Assembly (NCBI GenBank): GCA_029779435.1
Contig: JAKPAM010000039.1
Span: 1 to 48,473 of the forward strand
Source: Pseudomonadota bacterium
Lineage (GTDB): Bacteria; Pseudomonadota; Gammaproteobacteria; Burkholderiales; Burkholderiaceae_E
DNA length: 48,473 nucleotides
Direction: 5' to 3'
The notes under the pieces were generated by a model. It had not been told where the DNA came from, made no database searches, and saw only the letters and a program-made list of their open reading frames with translations. This document shows positions 16,391-23,720 of this stretch, one piece after another (the stretch's first letter is position 1; every line of letters begins with the position of its first letter). The translations under genes were made by a program, and so were the position numbers.

Positions 16391-17374
16391 CTAGCGCCGA
16401 TCGAGAAATGCCAGGACGCGCGCCGGCAGCCAGTCGAACCGGCCCGGCAGCGATCCGGCGGCGAAGCCGACGTGACCGCCGCTGGCCGGATAATCGAGCG
16501 TCACCCTCGGCGACACGTCGCCGGGAGTCGCGAGCACGCGGGCCGGCACGAACGGATCGTTCAACGCGTTGACGACCAGCGTCGGCACGCGCACGCCGCC
16601 CAGGTACTGCTTGCACGACGATCGTTGCCAGTAGTCGTGGCAGTCGGCGAATCCGTGCAGCGGGGCCGTCACCAGGTCGTCGAACTCGTGGAACGTACGG
16701 GCGGCGCGCACGCGCTCGGCGTCGTACAGGCCCGGATGCGTGTCGAGCTTGGCCAGGCTCTTGCCGACCAGCGTGCGCAGGAAGTTTCGCGTGTAGAGCC
16801 GGCTGAAGCCGCGGGCCAGCGCATCGGCACCGGCGGCCAGATCCTGCGGCGCCGAGACGCCGGCCCCCGCTTCGATGAACTGCCCGGCCTCGTCGCCTCG
16901 TTCACCGAGCCACTTGAGCAGCGCGTTGCCGCCTAGCGAGATGCCGCAGGCGAACAGCGGCCCGTCCTCGCCGTCGGCCCGCATCCGCTGGCGCAGCCGT
17001 CGCACGATCCAGTCGATCTCGTCGCTGTCGCCCGAATGATAGGCGCGTGCAAGGCGGTTCGGTTCGCCGCTGCAACCGCGAAAGTGCGCGACGCTGCCGC
17101 GCCAGCCGCGCTCGCGGGCCGCCGCCATCAGGTGCAGCGCATACGGGCTGCGCGAATCGCCTTCGAGGCCGTGGAAGACCACGAGACGCGGCCGGCGGTC
17201 GACGGGTGCATCGCGCGGCTGGTCGACGTGGTCGACGTCGATGAAGTCGCCGTCGGGCGTGTCCCAGCGTTCGCGCCGGTAGTCGACGTGCGGCCGGGGC
17301 GCGGCCAGCGCCGTCCAGATCGTTTGGCTATGCCTCTCGGGCAGCCACCATGGCGCGCGGAACGGGGCGGACAT
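16391..17374 (-). CDS. YheT-family alpha/beta hydrolase
   Basis: A 327-residue predicted esterase of the YheT/ABHD1-3 family. N-terminal features are APWWLPERHSQTIWTAL and YRRERWDTPDGDFIDVD, both typical of the family. The oxyanion strand is VVFHGLEGDSRSPYAL (about 74-89), followed by HFRGCSGEPNRL, the nucleophile elbow CGISLGGNALLKWLGE (Ser in GISLGG), the Asp in NALNDPFVP and the terminal His in SGGHVGFAAG, so the Ser-Asp-His triad is complete. The natural substrate is unknown. The start ATG 17374 lies two bases after the purU stop codon, so the pair is co-transcribed and probably translationally coupled. No signal peptide; cytoplasmic. Confidence 0.9.
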   Translation of the reverse strand: MSAPFRAPWWLPERHSQTIWTALAAPRPHVDYRRERWDTPDGDFIDVDHVDQPRDAPVDRRPRLVVFHGLEGDSRSPYALHLMAAARERGWRGSVAHFRGCSGEPNRLARAYHSGDSDEIDWIVRRLRQRMRADGEDGPLFACGISLGGNALLKWLGERGDEAGQFIEAGAGVSAPQDLAAGADALARGFSRLYTRNFLRTLVGKSLAKLDTHPGLYDAERVRAARTFHEFDDLVTAPLHGFADCHDYWQRSSCKQYLGGVRVPTLVVNALNDPFVPARVLATPGDVSPRVTLDYPASGGHVGFAAGSLPGRFDWLPARVLAFLDRR

Positions 17375-17376
17375 CG

Positions 17377-18231
17377 CTAGCGGAAGATGATGGTCCGGTC
17401 GCCATTGAGCAGGACCCGCCGCTCGACGTGCCACTTGACGGCCCGGGCGAGCACCTGGCATTCGACGTCATGGCCGGTGGCGGCCAGGGCCGCCGGATCC
17501 ATCGAGTGGTCGACCCGGGCGACGTCCTGCTCGATGATCGGTCCTTCGTCGAGGTCCGGCGTCACGTAGTGGGCGGTCGCGCCGATCAGCTTGACGCCGC
17601 GATGGTGCGCCTGGTGGTACGGCTTGGCGCCCTTGAAGCTCGGCAGGAAGCTGTGGTGGATGTTGATCGCCTTGCCGCGCAGCTTCTCGCACAGGTCGTT
17701 GGACAGGATCTGCATGTAGCGGGCCAGCACGACTAGGTCGATCCGTTCGCGCTCGACCAGTTCGAGCAGCCGCGCTTCCTGCTGCTCCCTGGTCTCGGGC
17801 GTGACCGGCAGGTACAGGAACGGGATCCGATAGCTGTGCGCCAACGGCTGGAAATCCGTATGGTTCGACGCGATGACCGGGATGTCGATCGGCAGCAGGC
17901 CGGAACTCCAGCGGAACAGCAGGTCGTTCAGGCAGTGGCCGAACTTGGAGACCAGCAGCAGCACGCGCGGGCGCTCGTGAGCGTCGTGCACCTGCCAAGC
18001 CATCTTGAACCGCTGAGCGATCGGCGTGAACGCGTCGGTCAGCGCTTTTCGCGCGGCTTCGTTGCCGGCCGGCCCGCTGAAGACGACGCGCATGAAGAAC
18101 AGGCCGCTGCTTTCATCGCCGAATTGAGCGGATTGGACGATGTTGCAATCGCGTTCGGCGAGAAAGCCGCAGACGGTCGCGACGATGCCGTGCGCGTCGG
18201 GGCAGGAGAGAGTGAGGATCGTTTGGGTCAT
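17377..18231 (-). CDS. purU: Formyltetrahydrofolate deformylase PurU
   Basis: A 284-residue enzyme that hydrolyses 10-formyltetrahydrofolate to tetrahydrofolate and formate, balancing one-carbon pools. Residues 1-80 are an ACT domain (LTLSCPDAHGIVATVCGFLA, then RDCNIVQSAQF), the regulatory part sensitive to glycine/methionine in E. coli. Residues 85-284 are the formyltransferase fold: RVLLLVSKFGHCLNDLLFRW, IASNHTDF, and the active-site cluster INIHHSFLPSFKGAKPYHQA followed by GVKLIGATAHYVTPDLDEGP. These supply the Asn-His-Asp triad. Length is as expected. Start ATG 18231 places the ACT domain at the N-terminus; a longer reading adds an arginine-rich segment without merit. Coupled to the downstream yheT-like gene. 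Confidence 0.95.
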   Translation of the reverse strand: MTQTILTLSCPDAHGIVATVCGFLAERDCNIVQSAQFGDESSGLFFMRVVFSGPAGNEAARKALTDAFTPIAQRFKMAWQVHDAHERPRVLLLVSKFGHCLNDLLFRWSSGLLPIDIPVIASNHTDFQPLAHSYRIPFLYLPVTPETREQQEARLLELVERERIDLVVLARYMQILSNDLCEKLRGKAINIHHSFLPSFKGAKPYHQAHHRGVKLIGATAHYVTPDLDEGPIIEQDVARVDHSMDPAALAATGHDVECQVLARAVKWHVERRVLLNGDRTIIFR

Positions 18232-18302
18232 CGGCCTGTGCGGCCCGACGCGGTGGAGCGGCGCCCGGCGCAAGCAAAACCGGCATTCTCGCCGAAAACG
18301 GC

Positions 18303-18343
18303 GGGCGTGTTCACGCGAGGATCGACCCCGCGCGAGCGGGCTC
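18303..18343. repeat. 41-bp hairpin repeat, copy 2 (diverged)
   Basis: Aligns without gaps to 8155-8195 at about 33 of 41 positions, sharing GTTCACGC, GGATCGA and CCCGCG. Symmetry is partly lost. It lies in the 188-base spacer between the waaF stop and the purU start, 77 bases past the waaF stop codon on the minus strand. It may mark the end of the waaF transcript or be a dispersed REP-type repeat. Confidence 0.6.
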
Positions 18344-18419
18344 CGGGGGCGCGCTGAACCGGGAAATCGTTCAGGGCCTGTTCGATCCTGGCGTCAACAG
18401 GCGCCAGCGCATCCCCGAA

Positions 18420-19538
18420 TCAGCGCGGCGGACCGGACGTCTCGAATCGCATCGCCTTGCGCAGCGATTCGAATACGGCGCTGGGGGCGATGCCGTTCAG
18501 GCAGTTGGTGTGCTTGAGCGGGCAGTCGCGCTGGAAGCAGGGGCTGCATTCGAGATGCAGCCACTCGACGCGCGCGTGCGGCGAGCGCGGTGGCGTGTGG
18601 CGCGGGTCACTGGAGCCGAATACGGCGACCTGCGGACGCCCGTAGGCGGCGGCCACGTGCATCATGCCCGAGTCGTTCGACACGACGCCGCTGGCCTGGG
18701 CGATCAGGTTCAGCGCTTCGTCCAGCGTGGTCTCGCCGCACAGGTTCTTGATCGGCTGGCCCGACAGCGCGGCGATCTCGGTGGCGAGCTGGCGCTCCTT
18801 CGACGAGCCGAGCAGGACGATGTTGGCTTCGGGCCAGTCGGCATTGATCATCGCCGCCAGCGACGCGAAGTGGCGGGTCGGCCAGCGCTTGGCCGGCCCG
18901 TACTCGGCCCCCGGGCACAGCACGATCAGCGGTTCGTCGACACCGAGCCCGAAGCGCGCCAGCGTCACGGTCTCGTGCGTGCGATGGCGCATCAGCACCG
19001 GATCGGGGACGCTGGCAGGGATCGGGTCCGACGGGTCCAGCGCCAGCTTGGCGTAGAACTCGACCATCGGCGGCCGCTCGGCGCCGCCGGATTCGTCATG
19101 CATCCTGTTGAGCAGGATGCGGCGGCCCTCGCCGCGATAGCCGATCCGCTGGCCGATGCCGGCCAGCCAGGGCACCAGCGCCGACTTCATCGAATTGGGC
19201 AGCACGTAGCAGCGGTCGTAGCGCTCGCGCCGCAACTCGCGGGCGAGCTTCCAGCGACGGCCCAGTTCGAGCTTGCCATGCACGTTGGGAGCGGTGATGA
19301 CCTGGCAGACCTCGGTCATCGCCGAGAATACCGGCGCGATGTGCGGCGGCGCCATCACGTCGATGGCGCCTTGCGGGTCGCGCTGTTGGATCCGGGCCAG
19401 CAAGGGCTGGGCCATCACGGCATCGCCGATCCAGTTCGGGGCAACGATCAGGGTACGCAAGGCAGGCACGCTGGCTGGCTGGAGCTTATCGAACGGGGAC
19501 CTGTCGTCCTTTCTACGCTCAATGATGTCCTTTGACAA
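18420..19538 (-). CDS. waaF: ADP-heptose:LPS heptosyltransferase II WaaF
   Basis: A GT9-family glycosyltransferase that adds the second L-glycero-D-manno-heptose to the lipopolysaccharide inner core on the cytoplasmic face of the inner membrane. Motifs: TLIVAPNWIGDAVMAQPLL at the N-terminal Rossmann domain, CPGAEYGPAKRWPTRHFA in the ADP-heptose site, VVSNDSGMMHVAAAYGRPQV and the WaaF-typical Cys cluster CSPCFQRDCPLKHTNC. The frame opens at TTG 19538 (372 residues) and overlaps the zinc-finger gene by 20 bases. Relatives usually begin just before LIVAPNW, so a downstream start, such as GTG 19469, is equally possible; neither has a clear ribosome binding site. Order ilvE, zinc finger, waaF on one strand is the Burkholderia arrangement. 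Confidence 0.93.
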   Translation of the reverse strand: MSKDIIERRKDDRSPFDKLQPASVPALRTLIVAPNWIGDAVMAQPLLARIQQRDPQGAIDVMAPPHIAPVFSAMTEVCQVITAPNVHGKLELGRRWKLARELRRERYDRCYVLPNSMKSALVPWLAGIGQRIGYRGEGRRILLNRMHDESGGAERPPMVEFYAKLALDPSDPIPASVPDPVLMRHRTHETVTLARFGLGVDEPLIVLCPGAEYGPAKRWPTRHFASLAAMINADWPEANIVLLGSSKERQLATEIAALSGQPIKNLCGETTLDEALNLIAQASGVVSNDSGMMHVAAAYGRPQVAVFGSSDPRHTPPRSPHARVEWLHLECSPCFQRDCPLKHTNCLNGIAPSAVFESLRKAMRFETSGPPR

Positions 19539-19758
19539 CCGTTCCCGGTTTCAATCTGTATAGCGTGCCGCAATAAGGGCAGAGCTGGCCGCCTGCGTGC
19601 ACGGCATCGAGATAGACGCGCGGGTGCGAGTTCCAGACCGGCATCTTCGGGTTCGGGCAGAACGCGGGCAGGTCACCCGCTTCCAGTTCGACGACCGCCG
19701 CCGGCTGGGCGCCGCCGGCGGGTTCGCCGGTATGGGGATGGGACGGGGATGCAGACAT
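19519..19758 (-). CDS. Small zinc-finger domain-containing protein
   Basis: A 79-residue protein with four potential zinc ligands arranged C-x-x-x-x-(M)…H-x(16-17)-C-x-x-C. They are seen as FCPNPKMPVWNSHPRVYLDA and GGQLCPYCGTLYRL. This corresponds to the short zinc-finger/YacG-like protein regularly encoded between ilvE and waaF in Burkholderiales, and related to the NDUFS6/zf-CHCC fold (the CPYCGTxYRL ending is characteristic). The first 25 residues are low-complexity. Start ATG 19758 with GGAG upstream. It is 32 bases downstream of ilvE and overlaps the waaF frame, so the three form one transcript. Function unknown. Confidence 0.85.
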   Translation of the reverse strand: MSASPSHPHTGEPAGGAQPAAVVELEAGDLPAFCPNPKMPVWNSHPRVYLDAVHAGGQLCPYCGTLYRLKPGTVVKGHH

Positions 19759-19790
19759 GGGGGTCTCCGTTTTCTTTGCTGATCGGGGGA

Positions 19791-20711
19791 TCAGACCGGC
19801 GTCAGCCAGCGCTGGTACTTGTCGTTCTTGCCGGCGATCACGTCGAAGAACAGCGTCTGCAGTTTTTCGGTGATCGGTCCGCGGCGGCCTTCGCCGATCT
19901 GGCGGTCGTCGAGTTCACGGATCGGCGTGATCTCGGCGGCGGTGCCGGTGAAGAACGCTTCGTCGGCGCAGTACATCTCGTCGCGCGTGATGCGCTTCTC
20001 GATGATCTGCAGGCCTTCGTCGCGCGCCATCGTGATCACCGCGTCGCGCGTGATGCCGTCCAGGCACGAGGCCAGGTCGGGCGTGTAAAGACGGCCGTCG
20101 CGGACGATGAAGACGTTCTCGCCCGAGCCTTCGGACACGTAGCCTTCGGTATCGAGCAGCAGCGCCTCGTCGTACCCGTGCGCGGTGACTTCCTGGTTGG
20201 CGAGGATCGAGTTGATGTAGTAGCCGCTGGCCTTGGCGCGCACCAGCGAGACGTTGACGTGGTGGCGGGTGAACGACGAGGTCTTGACGCGGATGCCGCG
20301 CGCGATGCCGTCCTCGCCGAGATAAGCGCCCCAGGGCCAGGCCGCGACGGCGACGTGGATCGTGTTCCCCTTGGCCGACACGCCCATCTTCTCGGAGCCG
20401 ATCCAGATGATCGGCCGCAGGTAGCACGAGTCGAGCTTGTTGGCGCGGACGACTTCCTTCTGCGCGTCGACGAGCTGGTCGAACGTGTACGGCACCGGCA
20501 TCTGGAAGATCTTGGCCGAGTTCAGCAGCCGCTTCGTGTGTTCGGGCAGCCGGAAGATCGCCGTGCCGCGGGTCGTCTGATACGCGCGGACACCCTCGAA
20601 CACCGACATGCCGTAATGCAGGCTGTGCGTCAGCACGTGCAGCTTGGCTTCGCGCCATTCGACGAGCTTGCCGTCGTACCAGATGAAACCGTCTTGATCG
20701 GCCATCGACAT
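19791..20711 (-). CDS. ilvE: Branched-chain amino acid aminotransferase IlvE
   Basis: A 306-residue class IV (fold type IV) PLP aminotransferase. It interconverts leucine, isoleucine and valine with their 2-oxo acids, the last step of their synthesis. The Schiff-base lysine is K160 in SLVRAKASGYYINSILANQE, and the cofactor-contacting Glu is E194 in VSEGSGENVFIV. Also seen are SLHYGMSVFEGVRAY at residues 30-44 and FFTGTAAEITPIRELD near the end. Length and N-terminus (DGFIWYDGKLVEW) match proteobacterial IlvE closely. ATG 20711 has AGGAG nine bases upstream; a second ATG six bases later is possible. Lies 75 bases downstream of glnE on the same strand. Confidence 0.96.
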   Translation of the reverse strand: MSMADQDGFIWYDGKLVEWREAKLHVLTHSLHYGMSVFEGVRAYQTTRGTAIFRLPEHTKRLLNSAKIFQMPVPYTFDQLVDAQKEVVRANKLDSCYLRPIIWIGSEKMGVSAKGNTIHVAVAAWPWGAYLGEDGIARGIRVKTSSFTRHHVNVSLVRAKASGYYINSILANQEVTAHGYDEALLLDTEGYVSEGSGENVFIVRDGRLYTPDLASCLDGITRDAVITMARDEGLQIIEKRITRDEMYCADEAFFTGTAAEITPIRELDDRQIGEGRRGPITEKLQTLFFDVIAGKNDKYQRWLTPV

Positions 20712-20786
20712 GTCAAGGAACTCCTGCGGAAAGGGGGCGGGCGGGCGGGTGGCGACCCCGGACCTGCCCGGGGTCAATCGACCATT

Positions 20787-23648
20787 TTATGCCATCGGGA
20801 ACAGATGGTTCCACAGATCCAGCACGGCCTGGCGCTCGGCCGCCACGGCCTGTCCATCGAGCCGCGCGTACTCGTGATCGTTCAAGCGCATCAGGTGCTG
20901 CAACTGGCGGTACTTGCGATAGGCGTCGGCCGCGCCGGTCGCCTGCCGGGCGCTGATCAGCCCGGCGTCGGCCGAGCGCTGCAGCAGCGCGATGTTGCCC
21001 TTGTTGTCCAGCAGTTGCGGCAGCCGGTGCGCATACGCGAGCACGAGGAACTGCACGATGAACTCGATGTCGACCATGCCGCCGCGGTCGTGCTTGAGGT
21101 CGAACTGCCGTGATCGGTTCGGGTGCCCGTCGAGCATCTTCTTGCGCATCTTGACGACCTCGGCGGCCAGCGCCGGGATGTCGCGCGGCTGCGCCAGCAG
21201 CCGCCGCCGCACCGTCTCGAAGCGCTCGCCCAGGCCGGCGTCGCCGGCCGCGTAGCGGGCGCGCGTCAGCGCCTGATGCTCCCATACCCACGCGGATTCC
21301 TCCTGGTACGCGGTGAAGGACTTCAGGTTCGAGACCAGCAGGCCGGCGTCGCCGTTCGGCCGCAGCCGCAGGTCGATGTCGAACAATTGGCCGGCCGCGG
21401 TGCGCGTGGCCATCCAGCCGGCCACGCGCTGGCCGAGCATCGCGTAGGCCTCGGGCGCGCGTTCGTCGTCGTCCTCGTACAGGAACACCAGGTCCAGGTC
21501 CGACGCGTAGCCCAGCTCCTTGCCGCCGAGCTTGCCGTACGCGATCGCGGCGAACCGGGGCGCGTCGCGGAACTTCAACCGCAACTGCGACCAGACGAGC
21601 GGGATGACGATCTCGATCACCCGGTCGGCCAGTTCGCTGAGCAGGTCGGACAGGCGCTCCAGTTGCAGCCGGCCTTCCAGGTCCTGGGCCAGCAGCCGGA
21701 ACACCTGCGCATGGTGCGCCTCGCGCACGATGTCCATCTGGCGCTCCTGGTCCGGCACGCCCTGGAACACCGCCGCGTCCAGGCTCTGGCGCACCTGATG
21801 GCTCCATTGCGCGTAGTCGACCGGTTGCAGCAACTGGCCGTCGAGCAGTTCGTCGAGCAGGATCGGGTGGCGGGTCAGGTAGTCGGCCGCCCACTTGGCG
21901 CGGCCGAGCATCCGCAGCACCCGCTCGCGCGCCTGCGGGTACTGGCGCAGCAGCGCGACATAGCCGCCGCGGCCGCTGACCGCCTCGAGCAGGTCGATCA
22001 GCCGCAGCACGCCGAGCTCGCCGGCCATCCGCACCTCGTGCGTGTCGAGCAACTGGTCGATGCCCTCGCGCGTTTCGGGCCGGGCCGCCCGGTAGCGCGA
22101 GCCGGCGCGCAGTTCGTCGATGCGTTCGCGCACGGCATCCGGATGGCCGGTCAGCGGCGCGTTGGTGGCGACCAGGGCGGCCTGGGCGACCTCGGCGCCG
22201 CGATCGGGGCCGGGGGCGCCGCCGGCGGGAACCGGATCGGCCGGGCCATCCGCGGCCTCGGGCCCGTGCAGCAACGCGTCGAACACGCGCTCGACCGTCG
22301 TCGTCAGGCGGGCCAGCCGCGCTTCGAACTCGGCGGGTTCGAGTCCCAGCATCGCGGCGATTTCCGCCCGCTTGTCCGCTTCGGCCGGCAGCCGGTGGGT
22401 CTGCGCGTCCTCCAGATATTGCAACGCGTGCTCGGTCCGCCGCAGCAGCGCGTACGCCTCGGTGAGTGTCGCGACCTCGTCGTCGGTCAGCAGGTGGCGC
22501 TCGCCGAGCGTGCGCAGCGTCGGCAGCGTGCGCTTGTCGCGAAGCGCGTAGTCGCGCCCGCCGCGCACGATCTGGAACAACTGGGCCGTGAACTCGATCT
22601 CGCGAATCCCGCCCCGGCCCAGCTTGACGTCGTAGCTGCCCTCGTGACGCGCATCGCGCAGATTGACCTGCCGGGCGATCATCGCGTGCAGCTCGCGCAG
22701 CGCCGCGAACGCCTTGAAATCGAGGTATCGCCGGAACACGAACGGCGTGACGATCGCTTCGAGGTCGGCCTCGTCCCGCGCCGCCGCGCCGCTCAGGCCC
22801 GAATCGGCGATGACCCGGCCCTTGAGCCAGGCCAGCCGCTCCCATTCGCGCCCTTGCGAGTAGAAGTAGTTCTCGAGCATCGACAGCGAGACCACCAGCG
22901 GACCCGAGTCGCCGTTCGGCCGCAGCCGCGTGTCGACGCGGAACACGAAGCCGTCCTCGGTGTTCTCGGCCAGCAGGTAGACGGCGCGGCGCGCCAGCTT
23001 GTGCATGAACTCGCTGCTGGCGATCCGGCTGCTGGCCACCGGCTGGTCCTGCTCGTCCAACCGTCCGCGCGTCTCGCCCTCTTCGCGGAACACGAAGACC
23101 AGATCGAGATCGGACGAGACGTTCAACTCGAAGCCGCCCGCCTTGCCCATGCCGATCGCCAGCAGGTCCTGCGGCTGGCCGTCGCCGTCCAGCGGCACGC
23201 CATGGCGCTGCGCCAGTTCGTGACCGGCGGCGCGCAGCGCGTAGCGGGTGGCGCTCTGCGCAAGGATCGTCATCGCCGTGCAGACTTCATCGAGAGTCGC
23301 GTGGCCGCCGACGTCGCGCTCGATCAGCGTCATCAGCACCAGCAGCCGGGTGCGCCGCAGGCCGCGCATGACGGCTGCGGCATCGCCGATCGTGGCGACC
23401 GGCGATCCGGCGGCCGGCGATCCGGCGACTGGCGATCCGGCAGTAGAATCGCCGGCCCGGCCGCCGTCCGTGTTCGGGGCTACGCCGGTCAATTCGGCCA
23501 GCCAGCCGTCGATCGTCGCGGCGTCCAGCGGCTGGAGCACGCTGCCGCGCAGGCGTTCGGTCAGATCGAAGCCGGCGGACTGGCGACGCTGCCAGGCTTC
23601 GAGGGTCCGCTTGAAAAACGGTGAATGCCGTTCAGCCAGAAAGCTCAT
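20787..23648 (-). CDS. glnE: Bifunctional glutamine synthetase adenylyltransferase/deadenylase GlnE
   Basis: A 953-residue enzyme that adds AMP to, or removes it from, glutamine synthetase in response to PII and glutamine, so it is central to nitrogen control. Two nucleotidyltransferase domains are visible. The N-terminal one (deadenylylase) contains GMGKAGGFELNVSSDLDLVF (167-186); the C-terminal one (adenylylase) contains YGKLGGKELGYASDLDLVFL (about 708-727). DIDLRLRPNGDAG and VDTRLRPNGDSG follow each metal site, and the helical PII-uridylyltransferase-like insert lies between. Domain order is standard. Odd feature: residues about 66-86 are a pentapeptide repeat (AGSPV-AGSPA-AGSPV) not expected in this family, coded by a 15-bp array. 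Divergent from yhdP with 72 bases between starts. Confidence 0.95.
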   Translation of the reverse strand: MSFLAERHSPFFKRTLEAWQRRQSAGFDLTERLRGSVLQPLDAATIDGWLAELTGVAPNTDGGRAGDSTAGSPVAGSPAAGSPVATIGDAAAVMRGLRRTRLLVLMTLIERDVGGHATLDEVCTAMTILAQSATRYALRAAGHELAQRHGVPLDGDGQPQDLLAIGMGKAGGFELNVSSDLDLVFVFREEGETRGRLDEQDQPVASSRIASSEFMHKLARRAVYLLAENTEDGFVFRVDTRLRPNGDSGPLVVSLSMLENYFYSQGREWERLAWLKGRVIADSGLSGAAARDEADLEAIVTPFVFRRYLDFKAFAALRELHAMIARQVNLRDARHEGSYDVKLGRGGIREIEFTAQLFQIVRGGRDYALRDKRTLPTLRTLGERHLLTDDEVATLTEAYALLRRTEHALQYLEDAQTHRLPAEADKRAEIAAMLGLEPAEFEARLARLTTTVERVFDALLHGPEAADGPADPVPAGGAPGPDRGAEVAQAALVATNAPLTGHPDAVRERIDELRAGSRYRAARPETREGIDQLLDTHEVRMAGELGVLRLIDLLEAVSGRGGYVALLRQYPQARERVLRMLGRAKWAADYLTRHPILLDELLDGQLLQPVDYAQWSHQVRQSLDAAVFQGVPDQERQMDIVREAHHAQVFRLLAQDLEGRLQLERLSDLLSELADRVIEIVIPLVWSQLRLKFRDAPRFAAIAYGKLGGKELGYASDLDLVFLYEDDDERAPEAYAMLGQRVAGWMATRTAAGQLFDIDLRLRPNGDAGLLVSNLKSFTAYQEESAWVWEHQALTRARYAAGDAGLGERFETVRRRLLAQPRDIPALAAEVVKMRKKMLDGHPNRSRQFDLKHDRGGMVDIEFIVQFLVLAYAHRLPQLLDNKGNIALLQRSADAGLISARQATGAADAYRKYRQLQHLMRLNDHEYARLDGQAVAAERQAVLDLWNHLFPMA
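23395..23439 (-). repeat. In-frame 15-bp array (3 units) in glnE
   Basis: Three units on the plus strand, GCGACCGGCGATCCG, GCGGCCGGCGATCCG and GCGACTGGCGATCCG, with a degenerate fourth after 23440. They encode AGSP(V/A) pentapeptides in the N-terminal part of GlnE, before the first nucleotidyltransferase motif. Confidence 0.85.
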
Positions 23649-23720
23649 GAGCGTGTTCCAAAGGATTTATGCTAAGGGCTGTGAGGCGGGCGTGCAGGCC
23701 CAGGCGGATTTTCTACAGGC

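Noticed and set aside
21123..23624. An 833-codon open frame on the plus strand opposite glnE
   Set aside because: It is the antisense shadow of glnE, compositionally biased, and has no recognisable motif; glnE has complete family motifs.
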